Source: Lysinibacillus mangiferihumi
GTDB taxonomy: Bacteria; Bacillota; Bacilli; Bacillales_A; Planococcaceae
Assembly (NCBI RefSeq): GCF_003049665.1
Contig: NZ_PYWM01000015.1
Location: 1-64,000 of the forward strand
DNA length: 64,000 nt
Direction of reading: 5' to 3'
A program made the translations under genes and the position numbers. Positions 55,287-64,000 of this stretch are shown here, in pieces (the first letter of the stretch is position 1; the number at the start of each line of letters is the position of its first letter). The notes beneath the pieces are model-generated. The model did not search any database, was not told the origin of the DNA, and saw nothing but the letters and a program-made list of their open reading frames with translations.

Positions 55287-55517
55287 ATGGAAATTGCTAT
55301 TGTTGCTATTATTGGCGGCATTATGGTCGCTTTGGCTGGGATATTTACTGATGCGCGTACGAAGGGACAAAAACTTAAATTAAAGACAATCGAACAAGAA
55401 GTGGAATTAGAGAAGCTAAGATTGGAATCATATACAAAAGAAACCGAAAAACTGCGACTAGAATTGGAACATTCGAAAGTGCTACTATTAGAAGAGAAGA
55501 AAAATACAACGAGGTAA
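55287..55517 (+). CDS. hypothetical small membrane coiled-coil protein
   Basis: The protein has 76 residues. One hydrophobic segment (about 3-22, IVAIIGGIMVALAGIF) is followed by a charged helix with heptad leucines (KLKTIEQEVELEKLRLESY and on). AGGGGGAAGAG lies 7 or more bases before ATG. No family is recognised. It stands between the repeat region and cheR on the same strand. Confidence 0.65.
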   Translation: MEIAIVAIIGGIMVALAGIFTDARTKGQKLKLKTIEQEVELEKLRLESYTKETEKLRLELEHSKVLLLEEKKNTTR

Positions 55518-55568
55518 CCTTGAATACACAGGAAAGACTATTTCAGTAAAGGCATTTTTCCGCTATAA

Positions 55569-56372
<804 letters not shown>

Positions 56373-56747
56373 CAAACTATATGATGAAAAGCATTCGTAC
56401 AGTGAACAAGATGACTGTCACGTACATAAAATTGCCAAGACACTAGACATAGATGATCGTACGCTTTTCGCTTGTCATAAGCAAAAAGCGTATTTTTTTA
56501 TTAAGTTCACCATTTCGCTGCCGATAATTTCCAGTAGAATGTGTTGCGTTAGAATAGTTGGATGTGTTACTAGAAAACCTTCTTTTTTTAAATGAATCGT
56601 TCAGAATATTCGCATATAATACTGTGCTATCTATTTGAACGTATTAATGGCAAGGTGGTATGACATTTGTAAAAGGACTGTTTTTTTAGAGAATATATGT
56701 TATAGTGAAAAATACATACTTTAGCGAGTTGAAGGGAGAAAGCGTTT
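56373..56747. other. intergenic region between cheR and aroC
   Basis: The first 130 bases hold the cheR terminator. The rest is A/T-rich; a TATAGT hexamer near 56700 could be the aroC -10, without a good -35. No T-box or riboswitch pattern was seen. Confidence 0.4.
56460..56498 (+). terminator. terminator of cheR
   Basis: TACGCTTTT-GC pairs with GC-AAAAGCGTA (one mismatch) around a 9-base loop, followed by seven T. Confidence 0.85.
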
Positions 56748-57929
56748 ATGCGTTACTTAACAGCAGGTGAATCACACGGACCGCAATTAACAACGATAAT
56801 TGAGGGTTTACCGTCACTTTTACCAATTACAGCAGAGAAAATTAATCATGATTTAAAACGTCGTCAAGGAGGACATGGCCGCGGTCGCCGTATGCAAATT
56901 GAGACGGATACAGTAGAAATAGTAGGTGGTGTGCGCCACGGACAAACGCTTGGTTCTCCTGTTGCGCTTGTTGTCACAAATGATGACTGGAAGCATTGGA
57001 CAAAAATTATGGGGGCCGAACCATTAGCAGAGGATATTAATCCAGAAGATATAAAACGTCAGATTTCACGTCCGCGTCCGGGTCATGCAGATTTAGTAGG
57101 CGGCATGAAATATGGGCATCGCGATTTACGCAATGTTTTAGAGCGTTCTTCTGCGCGTGAAACAACTGTCCGCGTAGCTGTTGGTGCCGTTGCTAAAGCA
57201 TTATTAAATGAGCTTGGTATATCAATTGTGTCACATGTTACAGAAATCGTAGGCATTAAGGCAGACACTTCTGTAATTGAAGGGAAATCAGTAGCAGAAA
57301 TTCGTACGATTGTTGAAGCAGATCCATGTTACTGTGTAGACCCTGTGGCTTCTGCAAAAATGGTGGAGGCAATCGATGAAGCGAAAAAAGCAGGTGACTC
57401 TATCGGTGGTGTTGTTGAAGTAATTGTTGAGGGCATGCCAGCTGGTATTGGCTCTTATGTGCATTACGATCGCAAGCTTGATGCGAAATTAGCGGCAGCT
57501 ATGTTATCAATTAATGCCTTTAAAGGTGTTGAATTTGGTATTGGTTTTGAAATGGCTCGTCGCAAAGGTTCAGAAGTCCATGACGAAATTATTTGGTCAG
57601 AAGAAGAAGGGTATACACGTGCAACAAATCGACTTGGTGGCTTAGAAGGCGGTATGTCAACAGGTATGCCAATTGTCGTTCGCGGTGTTATGAAGCCTAT
57701 TCCAACGCTGTATAAACCTTTGCAAAGTGTTGATATTGAAACAAAAGAACCGTTTAAAGCCAGCGTTGAACGTTCTGATAGCTGTGCAGTACCGGCGGCA
57801 TCAGTTGTTGCCGAACATGTTATTGCCTGGGAAATAGCAAATGCGATTATGGAACAATTCCACGGAGATCAATTGCCACAACTACAAGCTCAAATTGAAG
57901 AACAACGCCGTTACGCAAAGGAGTTTTGA
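56748..57929 (+). CDS. aroC: chorismate synthase
   Basis: The protein has 393 residues. Signatures are GESHGPQLT near residue 7, [12 protein letters not shown] near 38, [19 protein letters not shown] near 105 and [12 protein letters not shown] near 134. It converts EPSP to chorismate with reduced FMN. AAGGGAG precedes ATG. It starts the aromatic run; aroB follows after 3 bases. Confidence 0.98.
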   Translation: MRYLTAGESHGPQLTTIIEGLPSLLPITAEKINHDLKRRQGGHGRGRRMQIETDTVEIVGGVRHGQTLGSPVALVVTNDDWKHWTKIMGAEPLAEDINPEDIKRQISRPRPGHADLVGGMKYGHRDLRNVLERSSARETTVRVAVGAVAKALLNELGISIVSHVTEIVGIKADTSVIEGKSVAEIRTIVEADPCYCVDPVASAKMVEAIDEAKKAGDSIGGVVEVIVEGMPAGIGSYVHYDRKLDAKLAAAMLSINAFKGVEFGIGFEMARRKGSEVHDEIIWSEEEGYTRATNRLGGLEGGMSTGMPIVVRGVMKPIPTLYKPLQSVDIETKEPFKASVERSDSCAVPAASVVAEHVIAWEIANAIMEQFHGDQLPQLQAQIEEQRRYAKEF

Positions 57930-57932
57930 TAT

Positions 57933-59024
57933 ATGCGTGTACCAGTAGCGACAACATCACATCAGTATGAAGTAGTGCTTGGGCATAATTTTTTAGCTGA
58001 AGCAGTCAAAACATTTGACGATAAACTGCAAAAAGCAGATAAACTCATTGTTTTTACAGATGCCAATGTGTGGGCTGCCCAAGGGGAATATTTTAAGGGC
58101 CATTTCCCATATGACTTTGAGGTCTTTGTGCTACCGGGTGGTGAAGCTTGTAAAACTTTTGAACAATACAATGCAGCACAAACTTTCTTACTTGAACAAA
58201 AATGTTCACGAAAATCATTTGTTTTTGCCTTTGGTGGCGGGGCAGTTGGCGATTTAACAGGCTTTGTTGCAGCTACCTATATGCGAGGAGTACCGTTTAT
58301 TCAAATCCCAACGACGATTTTAGCACATGACTCAGCAGTGGGAGGTAAAACAGCTATCAATCATCCACTAGGCAAAAATATGATTGGTGCTTTCTACCAG
58401 CCTGAAGGGGTCATATACGATACGCTCTTTATTGAGAGTTTGCCTGAGCGTGAGGTGCGTTCGGGAACAGCTGAAGTCATAAAACATGCGATGATTTCAA
58501 GTGCTTCCTGGCTACAGCAATTAATGGGGGCTGAATCAGTCATTCATTTTAGTACAACGGAATTGGCTCAACAGCTAAAGGCTGGCATTGAGGTAAAGGC
58601 GAAAATTGTGTCTGAAGATGAAACGGAACAATCTGTGCGCAAATATTTAAACCTAGGTCATACATATGGCCATGCTATTGAAGCAGCAGCAGGTTATGGG
58701 AAAGTCGCACATGGTGAGGCAGTAATGATTGGTCTTGTGTATTGTCTTTTACTGAGTGAGCGATATGGTAAGCTGGATCGTGACTTTACAACAGCATTTT
58801 TACATTTTGCTGTAAAAAACGGCTATCCTTTCGAAGCGGTGAATGATTATTCATTTGAACAGTTAACAGCGTATTTATTAAAAGATAAAAAAGCGGAATA
58901 TGGCGTACTACAATTTGTTTTACTGGAAGAAATCGGGAAACCTTTTGTGCGACCAATTGAGTTAGCAGAATGCAAAGAAATAGATGCTGAATTCCGCCAA
59001 TTATTAGCGGAGGTGCTTGGATGA
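57933..59024 (+). CDS. aroB: 3-dehydroquinate synthase
   Basis: The protein has 363 residues with NAD-binding FGGGAVGDLTGFVAATYMRG near 98 and the metal-binding residues in AEVIKHAMI near 183, NLGHTYGHAIE near 243 and VAHGEAVMIG near 257. It makes 3-dehydroquinate from DAHP. Its ribosome site lies in the end of aroC, and its stop overlaps the aroH start (ATGA). Confidence 0.97.
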   Translation: MRVPVATTSHQYEVVLGHNFLAEAVKTFDDKLQKADKLIVFTDANVWAAQGEYFKGHFPYDFEVFVLPGGEACKTFEQYNAAQTFLLEQKCSRKSFVFAFGGGAVGDLTGFVAATYMRGVPFIQIPTTILAHDSAVGGKTAINHPLGKNMIGAFYQPEGVIYDTLFIESLPEREVRSGTAEVIKHAMISSASWLQQLMGAESVIHFSTTELAQQLKAGIEVKAKIVSEDETEQSVRKYLNLGHTYGHAIEAAAGYGKVAHGEAVMIGLVYCLLLSERYGKLDRDFTTAFLHFAVKNGYPFEAVNDYSFEQLTAYLLKDKKAEYGVLQFVLLEEIGKPFVRPIELAECKEIDAEFRQLLAEVLG

Positions 59025-59389
59025 TTCGTGGTTTAAGAGGCGCAATTACAATTGAATTGGACAAGCCAGAGCTTGTATGGGATGAGACAGCTAGACTAGT
59101 ACGTGAAGTAGTAGCAGTAAACGGTGTTGCGGTAGAGGATATTGCCTCTATTGTCATTTCGACAACGCCGGATATTACATCAGCGTTTCCAGCGCGTGCT
59201 GTTAGGTTAATGGAAGGGTGGCAGTATGTTCCTGTCATGTGTATGCATGAAATGGACGTGCCTGGAGCTTTGCCATTATGCATACGCGTGTTAATTCATG
59301 CGAATGTCGAAATGGCGCAAAAAGATGTAAAGCATATTTATTTAAATGATGCAATCAAATTAAGACCAGATTTAGCCCAAGCTAAATAA
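59021..59389 (+). CDS. aroH: chorismate mutase, AroH type
   Basis: The protein has 122 residues and the trimeric AroH fold: MIRGLRGAITIE at the start (active-site Arg7 equivalent), EDIASIVISTTPDITSAFPARAVR near 45 (landmark), and RVLIHAN near 90. It rearranges chorismate to prephenate. In B. subtilis the trp operon follows; here hisC starts 18 bases later. Confidence 0.96.
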   Translation: MIRGLRGAITIELDKPELVWDETARLVREVVAVNGVAVEDIASIVISTTPDITSAFPARAVRLMEGWQYVPVMCMHEMDVPGALPLCIRVLIHANVEMAQKDVKHIYLNDAIKLRPDLAQAK

Positions 59390-59407
59390 TAAGAGGAGAT
59401 GTTTGAG

Positions 59408-60508
59408 ATGAAATGGAAACAACAATTGGACGGGATGCAAGCATATAAGCCAGGTAAACCAATTGAAGAAGTACAACGTGAATTTGGCTTACAAGAAGTC
59501 GTAAAGTTAGCATCAAATGAAAACCCATTTGGTTGCTCCCCTAAGGTAACAGCATATTTACACAATAGTGCAGTAAACCATGCATTATATCCAGACGGCT
59601 ATGCGCAAAACTTACGTACAACTGTAGCAAATCATGTAGGTGTCAAGGAAACACAGCTTCTTTTTGGCAATGGCTCGGATGATATTATTGCGATTCTTAC
59701 TCGTGCGCTGTTGTATCCAGGTGTGAATACAATCATGGCAGATCCATCATTCTCACAATACGCTCATAATGCAGAAATTGAAGGGGCGGAAGTTCGTAAA
59801 ATTCCTTGTATTGATGGCGCACATGACTTGGATGCTATGGCGGCAGCAATTGACGAGCATACTTCCATTGTGTGGGTATGTAGCCCGAACAATCCAACAG
59901 GTGTTGTCATTGCAGATACTGATTTACGAGCGTTTTTAGCGAAAGTACCAAGCGATGTACTGGTCGTGTTAGATGAAGCGTATATCGAATATGTGACACA
60001 CCCTGGTCATAAAGAAACACTACCATTAATTAACGAGTATCCAAACGTACTATTAATGCGCACATTCTCAAAAGCATACGGTCTTGCTTCCTTCCGAGTA
60101 GGCTACGCAATTAGTCAACCTGAAGTCATTGCTAAACTGGATCCAGTGCGTGCACCGTTTAACAATACGATTTTAAGCCAAGCGGTTGCGGCGATTGCAT
60201 TAAGTGATCAAGACTATATCAAAAATTGCTGTAAAGCAAATGAACTAGGTAAAAAGCAATATGTTGATTTTTGTGAAAAGCATAATTTGAAATACTACCC
60301 ATCTGATACGAATTTTATTTTATTTGACACGAAAGCTAATAGTGATGTTGTTTTTCAGGAGCTTATGAAGCGCGGGTTTATTATTCGCAGTGGGAACGCT
60401 TTAGGTGCCCCTGGTTTTATTCGTGTAACAATTGGTACTGAAGCGCAAAATGCGGCATTATTACAGCATCTTGAAGCTGTGTTAAAAGAACAAGGAGTTT
60501 TTGCATGA
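59408..60508 (+). CDS. hisC: histidinol-phosphate aminotransferase, also for aromatic amino acids
   Basis: The protein is 366 residues from ATG about 10 bases after AGAGGAG; ATG 59399 sits on the site. PLP lysine is in RTFSKAYGLASFRVGY near 222, with the cofactor aspartate in VLDEAYIEY near 196 and SPNNPTG near 160. In the Bacillus supraoperon this enzyme serves both histidine and Phe/Tyr synthesis. Its end overlaps tyrA by 4 bases (ATGA). Confidence 0.96.
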   Translation: MKWKQQLDGMQAYKPGKPIEEVQREFGLQEVVKLASNENPFGCSPKVTAYLHNSAVNHALYPDGYAQNLRTTVANHVGVKETQLLFGNGSDDIIAILTRALLYPGVNTIMADPSFSQYAHNAEIEGAEVRKIPCIDGAHDLDAMAAAIDEHTSIVWVCSPNNPTGVVIADTDLRAFLAKVPSDVLVVLDEAYIEYVTHPGHKETLPLINEYPNVLLMRTFSKAYGLASFRVGYAISQPEVIAKLDPVRAPFNNTILSQAVAAIALSDQDYIKNCCKANELGKKQYVDFCEKHNLKYYPSDTNFILFDTKANSDVVFQELMKRGFIIRSGNALGAPGFIRVTIGTEAQNAALLQHLEAVLKEQGVFA

Positions 60509-61602
60509 CACGCAAAGTTCTCGTAATTGGTTTAGGCTTAATTGGGGGCTCGATTGCTCTTGCTTTACAAAAAGCACCTGACACAAAAATTATAGGCTAT
60601 GATATGGACGAAACAACACGTGAACATGCTAAAACATTAAATATTGTTCATGACATTGTGACAAATCCACAAGATGTTGCAGCAGAAGTTGATATCATTA
60701 TATTTGGGACTCCTGTTAACGCTACACTTGAGTGGATGGAACAATTAAAAACATGGCCGTTAAAAAATAAAGTGATTGTAACAGATACAGGTAGCACGAA
60801 AAAAATGATTATGCAAAAAGCTGGGGAGTTACGTGAATTAGGCATTACCTTTATCGGTGGACACCCGATGGCAGGGTCTCATAAAAGTGGTGTTTTAGCG
60901 GCAAAGGCTCATCTTTTTGAAAATGCGTACTATATGTTAACACCACTAGCGGGTGAAGAAATTATCAATATGGCCCAGCTTGAAAGTCTATTGAAATTCA
61001 CACATGCCAAAGTTGTTAGTGTATCTGCACGTGAGCACGATCATATGACAGCCGTAGTTAGCCATTTCCCGCATGTTATTGCGGCATCTCTTGTACATCA
61101 ATTAGGCGGAGAAAATGGTGAATATCCGATGACACGCTCACTGGCAGCAGGGGGCTTCCGTGATGTCACGCGTATTGCATCTTCTAATCCGATACTATGG
61201 CGTGATATTACACTACAAAATCGTGATGAATTAGTAGCCCAGCTTGAGGGGTGGCAATCCGAAATGAATCGTGTGAAGGAGCTTTTACTAAATGGAAGCT
61301 CTGCTGATATTGAAAACTATTTTGCAATTGCTAAGGAGCTTCGTGATGAATTACCAATTAGTGCTGGGGCAATGTTCACGTCGTTTGATTTGTATGTCGA
61401 TGTTCCTGACTACCCAGGGGTAATTTCTGAAGTAACAGGCTTACTTGCGGATGAAAAAATTAGTATTACTAATTTACGTATCGTAGAATCTCGCGAAGAT
61501 GTCTTCGGTATACTTGTCATTAGCTTGCAAAGTGAAAGTGATCGTGAGCGTGCAGCTGCATGTATTCAACAGCGTGCAAAATTTGAAACATATATTTCAT
61601 AG
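60505..61602 (+). CDS. tyrA: prephenate dehydrogenase
   Basis: The protein has 365 residues. It has NAD motif [14 protein letters not shown] near 7, [10 protein letters not shown] near 93, [12 protein letters not shown] near 115, and a C-terminal ACT domain (about 290-365, [24 protein letters not shown], landmark) for tyrosine feedback. It oxidatively decarboxylates prephenate to 4-hydroxyphenylpyruvate. It is translationally coupled to hisC. Confidence 0.97.
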   Translation: MTRKVLVIGLGLIGGSIALALQKAPDTKIIGYDMDETTREHAKTLNIVHDIVTNPQDVAAEVDIIIFGTPVNATLEWMEQLKTWPLKNKVIVTDTGSTKKMIMQKAGELRELGITFIGGHPMAGSHKSGVLAAKAHLFENAYYMLTPLAGEEIINMAQLESLLKFTHAKVVSVSAREHDHMTAVVSHFPHVIAASLVHQLGGENGEYPMTRSLAAGGFRDVTRIASSNPILWRDITLQNRDELVAQLEGWQSEMNRVKELLLNGSSADIENYFAIAKELRDELPISAGAMFTSFDLYVDVPDYPGVISEVTGLLADEKISITNLRIVESREDVFGILVISLQSESDRERAAACIQQRAKFETYIS

Positions 61603-61649
61603 GAAAGTGCATTCACGTTAAGAACAGACGTTGGATTACTAATAATGAA

Positions 61650-61675
61650 GAAAGCGTCGATATATCGGCGCTTTC
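61650..61675 (+). terminator. hairpin between tyrA and aroA
   Basis: GAAAGCG-CGA pairs with its complement at 61666-61675 with one mismatch. The T stretch after it is poor, so it may only attenuate or protect the mRNA. Confidence 0.4.
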
Positions 61676-61703
61676 TATCTTCATATGGAGGCGGGAGATA
61701 ACG

Positions 61704-62993
61704 ATGAGTGAAAAAGTATTACAGTATCATAAACCATCATTACAAGGGCACTTAACAATCCCAGGTGATAAATCAGTGTCACATCGTTCAGTTATGTTTG
61801 GCGCTATCGCAACAGGGAAAACAACGGTGGATGGCTTTCTACTTGGAGAGGATTGTTTAAGCACAATTGATTGCTTCCGCAAGCTTGGCGTCAAAATTGA
61901 TGTGGACGGTACAAATGTAACAATTGAAAGTGCAGGAATGGAAGCATGGCAAGAGCCTAGCGAAGTGCTTTATACAGGGAACTCCGGTACAACGACTCGC
62001 TTAATGCTTGGCATTCTAGCAGGCTCTAACGTACATTCTGTAATAACAGGGGATGCATCAATTGGGAAGCGTCCGATGCGACGTGTCATCGATCCACTAC
62101 GTCAAATGGGTGCTCATATTACGGGACGTGCAGATGGACAATATACACCTCTTGCCATACAGGGTACAACGCTACAAGCGATAGACTACCAAATGCCTGT
62201 TGCGAGTGCACAAGTGAAATCTGCTATTTTACTAGCAGGTTTACGTGCGCAAGGCACAACAGTAGTGCGCGAAACGGAAATTTCTCGCGATCATACAGAG
62301 CGCATGTTACGTCAATTTGGGGCACAACTAACTGTGGAGGAAGGCGTTATCTCATTTGAAGGTGGACAAACACTATTAGGAACACATGTGTCGGTACCAG
62401 GAGATATTTCTTCCGCAGCATTTTTCTTAGTGGCGGGTGCTATTTGTCAAGATAGTAAAGTTGTTTTAGAAAATGTGGGCATTAACCCAACGCGTGATGG
62501 GGTTATTGAAGTGCTTCGAAATATGGGGGCGTCGATGACAGTAGTGCCAAATGAAGACGATCAATCTGAGCCAACAGCAACAATTACAATTGAAACGTCT
62601 ACATTAAAAGGTACAATTATTGAAGGCGATATAATTCCACGACTAATCGATGAAATTCCGATTCTTGCACTTTTAGCAACACAAGCACATGGTACAACCA
62701 TTATTAAAGATGCTGAGGAGCTTAAGGTTAAAGAGACAGATCGGATTACGGCTGTGGTGGATGAACTACAAAAACTTGGTGCACGTATTGAAGCAACTGA
62801 GGATGGCATGGTGATTGAAGGGCCAACGCCATTACAAGGGGCTAGCCTAAAAACATACGGAGACCACCGTATCGGTATGATGGGTGCTGTGGCAGCGTTA
62901 ATTACTAATGGTGCAGTGACATTAGATGATGCGGAATGCATCGCTGTATCCTATCCATCGTTTTTCGAGCATGTTGAGGCTGTGAAGAAATAG
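61704..62993 (+). CDS. aroA: 3-phosphoshikimate 1-carboxyvinyltransferase (EPSP synthase)
   Basis: The protein has 429 residues. Shikimate-phosphate binding [16 protein letters not shown] lies near residue 21, NSGTTTRLM near 93, [12 protein letters not shown] near 120, and KETDRI with GDHRIGM late in the sequence. The first motif is of the class II type found in Bacillus. It joins PEP and shikimate-3-phosphate. GGAGGCGGGAG precedes ATG. It is called aroE in B. subtilis. Confidence 0.97.
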   Translation: MSEKVLQYHKPSLQGHLTIPGDKSVSHRSVMFGAIATGKTTVDGFLLGEDCLSTIDCFRKLGVKIDVDGTNVTIESAGMEAWQEPSEVLYTGNSGTTTRLMLGILAGSNVHSVITGDASIGKRPMRRVIDPLRQMGAHITGRADGQYTPLAIQGTTLQAIDYQMPVASAQVKSAILLAGLRAQGTTVVRETEISRDHTERMLRQFGAQLTVEEGVISFEGGQTLLGTHVSVPGDISSAAFFLVAGAICQDSKVVLENVGINPTRDGVIEVLRNMGASMTVVPNEDDQSEPTATITIETSTLKGTIIEGDIIPRLIDEIPILALLATQAHGTTIIKDAEELKVKETDRITAVVDELQKLGARIEATEDGMVIEGPTPLQGASLKTYGDHRIGMMGAVAALITNGAVTLDDAECIAVSYPSFFEHVEAVKK

Positions 62994-63196
62994 TCTGCAA
63001 ATGTATGCTTTCATCTATTGCCATTCTCTATCGTTTAAATTTCTTACATGATAGTTTAGTTGATGTAGCAGTTGGCTGTAATTCTAGTATTTTACAGTAG
63101 TTTGTCAATTCATACAGGCAGTAATAATGTAAAAGTATTTTTAATCAAACAAGACAGTAGACAAATGCGTCATTCTTTGGGTTGTCTAAAGTCTGG

Positions 63197-63224
63197 ACTC
63201 CCCAATCCTTTTGGGGAGTTTTTT
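63197..63224 (+). terminator. terminator of the aromatic operon
   Basis: ACTCCCCAA and TTGGGGAGT form a 9-bp stem around a 5-base loop, followed by a T-run. Between aroA and this element (62994-63190) nothing else is recognised. Confidence 0.9.
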
Positions 63225-63286
63225 CTTGTTTCGAAAGAAAATATTTTGTAGCATAAAGATATACAAGAAAGAATAGGTGAATGACT

Positions 63287-64000
63287 GTGAATAATGCGAT
63301 GACTGAAATGATGCAAGCACTTGAGCAAGGGGATTTAGCTTTAATAGACCAGCTACTCGAATCTTTTTTAATGAAGGAGTTACCTGAGGAAATTTACGCA
63401 CTGGCGGAAGTTTTTATGCAATATGGGTATATGAAAGAAGCGGACCGTGTACTGGAGCATTTGCAATTTTTATTCCCTGAAGAGGCACAATTAAAAATTG
63501 ATCGTGCCAATGTTTTAATGGAGCTTGGTGATGAGGACGAGGCGTTAGACATGTTGTTAGCAGTCGAAGATACCGCTCCAGAGTACCCGCAAGCATTACT
63601 AGTGCTAGCTGATTATTATCAAATGCAAGGGTTATTTGAGGTAGCAGAAAAGCGCATTAATGAAGCGCTAGCCATCTTACCTGATGAGCCACTACTACAA
63701 TTTGCTAAAGCCGAGCTGTTATTTGAGACAGGGCGTTTTCTAGAGGCCGCACGCCTTTATGAAGAATTACATGAACAACAGGAAGACTTTGCAGGTATCA
63801 GTCTCGTTGAACGATTAGCTGAAGTATATCGTGCAGGCGCTGCCTATGAAACAGCTTTAGACTATTATTTAGCAGCACTTGAGGACGAAGTGAAGCCAGA
63901 TATTTTATTTGGCGCAGCATATGCTGCATTCCAATCACAAAAATATGAAATGGCGATTAAGCAATTAGAGGACTTAAAGGAATTGGATCCTGATTATTTC
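63287..64000 (+). CDS. ypiA: tetratricopeptide-repeat protein (YpiA-like), cut by the window end
   Basis: The first 238 residues are visible and the frame is open at the window edge. GTG 63287 is 7 bases after AGGTG; ATG 63281, in frame, is only 1 base from that site. The sequence is all-helical with about 34-residue repeats bearing the TPR pattern (for example ALLVLADYYQMQGLFEVAEKRINEALAILPDEP, landmark, then LLQFAKAELLFETGRFLEAARLYEEL). It probably forms a protein-binding scaffold. B. subtilis ypiA also follows the EPSP synthase gene. Confidence 0.88.
   Translation, partial: MNNAMTEMMQALEQGDLALIDQLLESFLMKELPEEIYALAEVFMQYGYMKEADRVLEHLQFLFPEEAQLKIDRANVLMELGDEDEALDMLLAVEDTAPEYPQALLVLADYYQMQGLFEVAEKRINEALAILPDEPLLQFAKAELLFETGRFLEAARLYEELHEQQEDFAGISLVERLAEVYRAGAAYETALDYYLAALEDEVKPDILFGAAYAAFQSQKYEMAIKQLEDLKELDPDYF

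Overview
The window is a low-GC Firmicute chromosome segment. Its gene order follows the Bacillus subtilis fer-recQ-ypdA-prsW-sleB-ypeB-cmk-ypfD-der-gpsA-spoIVA-hbs-folE-mtrB-hepS-menG-hepT-ndk-cheR-aro region. Spore genes (spoIVA, sleB, ypeB, prsW), strong AGGAGG-type ribosome binding sites, and an S-layer-homology cell-wall enzyme suggest a spore former of the Lysinibacillus type (Planococcaceae). That assignment is inference from synteny and gene style. No rRNA, tRNA or CRISPR array was recognised.

Positions 1-21,000 hold accessory and envelope-stress genes. In order: a 42-bp tandem repeat, an M48 membrane protease, a YitT-type membrane protein, small hypotheticals, a LytTR/DUF3021/ABC-2 transporter operon whose permease carries an apparent frameshift, an AbrB-type membrane protein and a membrane chemoreceptor. 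Next comes an ABC-F ATPase gene preceded by a translated leader ORF and a transcription terminator, with a translationally coupled acetyltransferase behind it. Then come an NfeD-flotillin pair behind a SigW-like promoter, a soluble chemoreceptor, an MFS exporter, and fabI with a FapR-type operator.

Positions 21,000-46,900 are a conserved core: ferredoxin, RecQ helicase, bacillithiol disulfide reductase, germination genes, CMP kinase, an S1-domain protein, Der GTPase, GpsA, SpoIVA, HU, GTP cyclohydrolase, TRAP, and the menaquinone side-chain and methylation genes. A two-gene operon interrupts this run at 26,882-28,988. It encodes a divergent PlsY-like acyltransferase and a fusion of a GNAT acyltransferase with a class-V aminotransferase. 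This is my best candidate for an undescribed pathway.

Positions 46,900-55,550 look like an insertion between ndk and cheR, genes that are close neighbours in B. subtilis. It contains a decayed integrase-like gene, a secreted lysozyme/SH3/SLH protein, a DUF3139 protein, long gene-poor stretches, and a thiolase/short-chain dehydrogenase/acyl-CoA ligase cluster for fatty-acid-type acyl-CoA metabolism.

Positions 55,600-64,000 carry the aromatic amino acid supraoperon (cheR, aroC, aroB, aroH, hisC, tyrA, aroA, then a TPR gene cut by the window end). The trp genes that sit between aroH and hisC in B. subtilis are absent here. Several dispersed repeats recur between genes and are listed separately.
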